Shown: positions 44,838 to 48,059 of the stretch, piece after piece
Layout: each line of letters starts with the position of its first letter
Numbering within the stretch: position 1 is the first letter of the stretch
Source of the DNA: an uncultured Halomicronema sp.
GTDB lineage: Bacteria > Cyanobacteriota > Cyanobacteriia > Phormidesmidales > Phormidesmidaceae
DNA: 48,059 nt
Direction: 5' to 3'
Assembly: GCA_937899725.1 (NCBI GenBank)
Contig: CALCCA010000125.1
Span: 1 to 48,059 of the forward strand
Position numbers and translations under genes: made by a program
Notes under the pieces: model-generated
What the model was told of the DNA's origin: nothing
The model's input: the letters and a program-made list of their open reading frames with translations, nothing else
Database searches by the model: none

Positions 44838-45689
44838 ATGACGGCTGCCCTTAAACCCCAGATCACGCCTCGTCCCTTCCTAAAATGGGCGGGCGGCAAA
44901 GGGCGGCTCATTGAGCAATATCACGCTTATTTCCCCCCCCAAATTAGTCGCTATCACGAACCTTTTTTGGGCGGCGGGGCGGTGTTCTTTCACCTATCTG
45001 CTCGCTGTCATCAAGCCGTTTTAGCGGATCTGAATGCAGAACTGGTCAACGTCTATTGCTGTGTGCGCGATGATGTGGAAACCCTGATTGACCTCCTACA
45101 AGTCCATCAAGACCGTCACTGCCACGACTATTACTACGATATGCGGGCTCAGGGAGAATTGCGATCGCCAACCCAGCGGGCCGCGCGTCTGGTCTATCTC
45201 AACAAAACCTGTTTCAACGGTCTCTATCGCGAAAACTCCAAAGGCCATTTCAACGTGCCGATGGGGCGCTATCAAAAGCCCAAGGTTTGTGATGCCGAGA
45301 CGTTGCGTCACGCCTCAGCAGCCTTGCAACAGACGGACTTAACCTGCGCTCAATTTCCCAGCATTTTAGAGCGAGCCCAGAGTCCCGCAGACTTTGTCTA
45401 CTTTGACCCGCCCTATCACCCTATTAGCGCAACAAGTAGCTTTACCCGCTATAACCGGTACGGCTTTCAAGCCGCCGACCAGCAGCGGCTACACCAGACG
45501 TTTGCGCAGCTGGCTCACCGGGGCGTCCAAGTCATGCTGTCTAATTCTGACTGTCCGTTTATCCAAGACCTCTATCGAGACTTCTATATTCATCAAATTC
45601 AGGCCTCACGGGCGATTAACTGTAAAGCCAAACGGCGCGGCAAAATCTCAGAGTTAGTGATTACGTCTTATCCAGTGTTGAAGGCTTAG
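44838..45689 (+). CDS. DNA adenine methylase (Dam/D12 class)
   Basis: A 283-residue N6-adenine methyltransferase of the D12 (alpha) class: the SAM-binding motif FLKWAGGKG (14-22) followed by EPFLGGGAVFFHL, and the catalytic DPPY (190-193) in VYFDPPYHP. No restriction endonuclease gene is adjacent, so it is an orphan methylase. Dam-like enzymes of this type in cyanobacteria methylate GATC, the centre of HIP1 GCGATCGC, which is dense in this window; GATC specificity is inference from family. Single gene. Confidence 0.9.
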   Translation: MTAALKPQITPRPFLKWAGGKGRLIEQYHAYFPPQISRYHEPFLGGGAVFFHLSARCHQAVLADLNAELVNVYCCVRDDVETLIDLLQVHQDRHCHDYYYDMRAQGELRSPTQRAARLVYLNKTCFNGLYRENSKGHFNVPMGRYQKPKVCDAETLRHASAALQQTDLTCAQFPSILERAQSPADFVYFDPPYHPISATSSFTRYNRYGFQAADQQRLHQTFAQLAHRGVQVMLSNSDCPFIQDLYRDFYIHQIQASRAINCKAKRRGKISELVITSYPVLKA

Positions 45690-46239
45690 ACGAGCTTGCG
45701 AGCATACCCTTATTCCTAACAGGTGGACAAGGGAGATGCGGGCAGGCCCCAGGCTGCGCAGTCCACCATAGACCGGCGTCATTCTCAAACCCATTGATTA
45801 GAAACCAGCCGGCGATCGCGGTCAGATCACTGGTCAACCAGTCTGCCGGTGCTCCCAAACAGCGCAGCGCAACCTTGCTTTCTTGCTCCTTCAGGCTGAT
45901 GAATGACCGCATTCCCTGGAGAAGTCCTGTCACCCCCAACGGCGATCGCGCCCCTCAGCATCTCTCAGTATTTAGCGGTAATCTGCTGAAGATGAATGAA
46001 GCACAGCTTTCATGACAGAGTCTGGTAGGGTATAAAACTTGTGGCCTCAATGTAAACATATATTGCTGATCGTCTGGCCTCGCCAACGGCTCAGCCGCTG
46101 GCCCGCCCATGCCGCCTTGAAGTGAAGACTGCCATCTGGCTTGACACAGCAGCAGCTCCACAGCAACGAGAGTCTGTCTCAGCCTGGGCAACCGATTAGG
46201 CTGCCGCTCAGTTGATCAGTGCATAACAAGGGTGAAAGA
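45690..46239. other. 550-nt gap before panC-cmk
   Basis: No confident gene. A 92-codon minus-strand frame at 45661-45939 overlaps the methylase end and looks protein-like in places but is not recognised. TATAAAACTT and TGTAAACATATATT stretches around 46030-46064 are AT-rich and could be promoter material. Confidence 0.45.
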
Positions 46240-47820
46240 TTGGTGAAAGTCCTCAAGACGATTGAAGGCTTAAAGAGTTGTTTGGCGATCTGGCGGCAGC
46301 CCTCTGCCGCAACTTATCCGGAGATTGCTTCGGTGGGTTTGGTGCCGACCATGGGGGCACTGCATCCGGGACACATCAGTTTAATTCGACGCGCCCGCCA
46401 AGAAAACGATCGCGTCGTCGTCAGTATTTTTGTCAACCCCCTGCAGTTTGGCCCCACTGAAGATTTGGATGCCTATCCGCGCACCCTAGAGCAAGATGTG
46501 GCCACGTGCGAAGCGGCACAGGTCGATGCGATTTTCTGCCCCCATCCCCGTACGCTCTACACCGCAGGAACGTCGACGCCTGAACTATTGACTCAGGTTG
46601 TACCGCCTGAAACCTTGACTCAGCACCTGTGTGGTTCTCGCCGACCAGGACATTTTGCCGGTGTGACCACGGTCGTCGCCAAACTGTTCAACCTGGTGAC
46701 GCCAAACCGCGCCTACTTTGGCCGCAAAGATGCGCAACAGCTAGCGATCATCAAACAAATGGTGGCGGACTTAAATTGGCCCGTCAAAGTCATTGGCTGT
46801 GACATCGTCCGCGAATCTGACGGACTGGCCTACAGCTCGCGAAACCAATATCTCACCGCCACTCAGCGCCATCAGGCCGCAACACTTTACGCTAGTCTGC
46901 AGGCCGCCAAAACGGCATTTACCGAGGGTGAACGCCAAGCTCAGAGCCTGATCGCGGCAGCGGAGGCGAAGCTCAATCCAGTTTCAAGCATCCGGGTGGA
47001 ATATCTGGAGCTGGTGCATCCGGAAACGCTACAGCCAATGGCCCAGGTAGAGACAGTCGGACTCTTAGCGATCGCGGCTCATCTGGGCAATACGCGACTA
47101 CTTGACAATGTACTATTGCGATCGCGGCGACCGATTGTGGCGATCGATGGGCCAGCGGGAGCAGGCAAATCAACGGTGGCGCGGTTGGTCGCCGATCAAA
47201 TTGGCTTGATGTATTTAGACAGCGGCGCGATGTACCGAGCCGTTACCTGGCGGGTGCTGCAGCTGGGTATTGAGCCAACCGATGAGGTGGCGGTGGCGGA
47301 GATTTTGGCTGATTGCCATATTCGCCTAGCATCAGAGCCGGCCCCTGCCGGACAGGTCGGACTGACTCGGGTTTGGGTCAACGAGCAAGAAGTGACTCAA
47401 ATCATTCGCAGTACTCACATCACGGCCAACGTTTCGACCGTGGCCGCTCAGCCCGCTGTCCGCGAAGTGCTGCTCACCCAACAGCAGGCCTATGGCGACC
47501 AGGGCGGAGTCGTGATGGAAGGACGAGACATTGGCACGCAGGTGTTTCCCTTTGCGGAACTGAAGGTGTTTTTGACGGCCTCGGTGCAGGAGCGAGCTCG
47601 CCGTCGCCAGCGCGATATGGCAGCGCAAAATCAGCCACCGATGAGTTTAGAAGCGCTTGAACGCGCCATTGATGACCGCGATCGCCAAGACAGCACGCGC
47701 CGAGTTGCGCCACTGCGTCAAGCTGAAGACGCGATCGAACTATGTTCTGATGGGCTCTCGATTCCTCAAGTGGTGGAGAAAATCGTTGCCCTGTATCGCG
47801 ATCGGCTCGATGCAGAGTAG
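46240..47820 (+). CDS. panC-cmk: Bifunctional pantothenate synthetase / cytidylate kinase
   Basis: A 526-residue fusion, a known cyanobacterial arrangement. The start chosen is TTG 46240, with AAGGG 7 nt upstream giving M-VKVLKTIEGLK; GTG 46243 or 46219 are alternatives. The N-terminal PanC (1-about 275) joins pantoate and beta-alanine to pantothenate for coenzyme A: PTMGALHPGH with the HxGH motif (42-45) and SSRNQYL. The C-terminal Cmk (from about 298) phosphorylates CMP/dCMP: P-loop GPAGAGKST (about 304-312), SGAMYRAVTW, and GRDIGTQVFP. Convergent with psbD. Confidence 0.95.
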   Translation: MVKVLKTIEGLKSCLAIWRQPSAATYPEIASVGLVPTMGALHPGHISLIRRARQENDRVVVSIFVNPLQFGPTEDLDAYPRTLEQDVATCEAAQVDAIFCPHPRTLYTAGTSTPELLTQVVPPETLTQHLCGSRRPGHFAGVTTVVAKLFNLVTPNRAYFGRKDAQQLAIIKQMVADLNWPVKVIGCDIVRESDGLAYSSRNQYLTATQRHQAATLYASLQAAKTAFTEGERQAQSLIAAAEAKLNPVSSIRVEYLELVHPETLQPMAQVETVGLLAIAAHLGNTRLLDNVLLRSRRPIVAIDGPAGAGKSTVARLVADQIGLMYLDSGAMYRAVTWRVLQLGIEPTDEVAVAEILADCHIRLASEPAPAGQVGLTRVWVNEQEVTQIIRSTHITANVSTVAAQPAVREVLLTQQQAYGDQGGVVMEGRDIGTQVFPFAELKVFLTASVQERARRRQRDMAAQNQPPMSLEALERAIDDRDRQDSTRRVAPLRQAEDAIELCSDGLSIPQVVEKIVALYRDRLDAE

Positions 47821-47920
47821 GGCGATCAGGTCATATTCAGCTTAATCCTCGTATGAATGGTCGTTCTGAGCATCACGGGGTAGAGCACGGAAGATCGTCA
47901 GCCCCTAATCCAGCACCAGC

Positions 47921-47951
47921 AAAAAAAAAGACGCCCGCTAAGCAGACGCCC
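47921..47951 (-). terminator. psbD terminator
   Basis: On the minus strand a 9-bp stem (GGCGTCTGC-TTA-GCGGGCGTC with G-U pairs, 47951-47930) is followed by nine T residues. It lies 25 nt after the psbD stop, indicating that transcription ends here. Confidence 0.9.
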
Positions 47952-47976
47952 TTTCAAGTTAGTTACCCAGTAGGTT

Positions 47977-48059
47977 TTACAGCGCGTTACCGCGAGGTAG
48001 AACTTCCTCAGGGAATACAAACTTCTCGTGGGGCTGGTCGGTCGGAGCCATCCATGCCC
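47977..48059 (-). CDS. psbD: Photosystem II D2 protein, C-terminal end (5' part outside window)
   Basis: The last 27 codons of D2 on the minus strand, ending WMAPTDQPHEKFVFPEEV then LPRGNAL and TAA; this is the highly conserved D2 C-terminus (D2, not D1, which ends differently). D2 binds the PSII reaction centre cofactors with D1. In the usual operon psbC begins inside the psbD end and continues past it. Here a terminator follows 25 nt after the stop and no psbC frame is present. So this is most likely the monocistronic second copy (psbD2), often light- or stress-induced. That identity is inference. Confidence 0.93.
   Translation of the reverse strand, partial: AWMAPTDQPHEKFVFPEEVLPRGNAL

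Noticed and set aside
45661-45939. 92-codon minus-strand frame after the adenine methylase
   Set aside because: No ribosome binding site or recognised content, and it overlaps the methylase end. Kept only as a note in the gap entry.

Overview
The window reads as a chromosomal segment of a filamentous-type cyanobacterium (Leptolyngbya/Nodosilinea-like by general feel; the genus is inference). The evidence is the recurrent HIP1 palindrome GCGATCGC (for example at 211, 2836 and 20234), the C-terminus of photosystem II protein D2 (PsbD) at the right edge, a PanC-Cmk fusion, Ycf33/DUF751, DUF2839, DUF2256, RMD1/DUF155 and MFS-HEAT proteins. No prophage, insertion sequence, CRISPR array, rRNA or tRNA was recognised.

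Layout. 1-2537 (minus) is a large STAND-type NTPase with an exact 102-bp-period TPR array, cut by the left edge. 2740-6134 holds a polysaccharide deacetylase, a divergent transketolase-like enzyme and a lone Nif11-type small protein. 6251-9136 is a secreted metzincin-like zinc protease. 9518-16020 is signalling-rich: an FHA protein, two cyclic-nucleotide-fold proteins without HTH domains, RMD1 plus thioredoxin-TPR, TenA, and a ParA-like ATPase with Arg at the signature-Lys position. 16494-20213 holds a secreted TPR protein, a MidA methyltransferase, ilvH, and infC interrupted by an in-frame TGA. 20222-25099 is an MFS-HEAT membrane protein and a DinG-like protein without a recognisable Walker A. 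25184-33267 is mostly single housekeeping genes (DUF2839, LapA-like, rplI, tpiA, an alpha/beta hydrolase, a DCC oxidoreductase, an inositol-phosphatase-family enzyme, a Crp/Fnr regulator, a TerB-like protein and an unknown protein). 33495-37192 holds a Gfo/Idh/MocA oxidoreductase, cysS and a methyltransferase. 37326-38432 is a divergent Coq4-like/TetR pair. 38566-42069 holds a Deg/HtrA protease, a TrkA-type K+ channel, a DUF4377 lipoprotein and a DUF2256 zinc-ribbon protein. 42202-44617 is a ycf33-rbfA-nagZ cluster on the minus strand. 44838-47820 holds a Dam-type adenine methylase and panC-cmk. 47977-48059 is the 3' end of psbD followed by its own terminator.

Most genes are housekeeping and sit alone or in pairs; clear polycistronic arrangements are RMD1-thioredoxin-TPR and ycf33-rbfA-nagZ. 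The most unusual observations are the in-frame stop in the essential translation factor gene infC, the ParA with altered signature residue next to a canonical cNMP-fold protein, the pseudo-helicase, the Coq4-like/TetR pair, the effector-less STAND NTPase, and a nested inverted repeat at 31390-31453. I did not find a multi-gene cluster that I can confidently call a new system. Several start codons were moved on the basis of Shine-Dalgarno (SD) placement, as stated in each entry.
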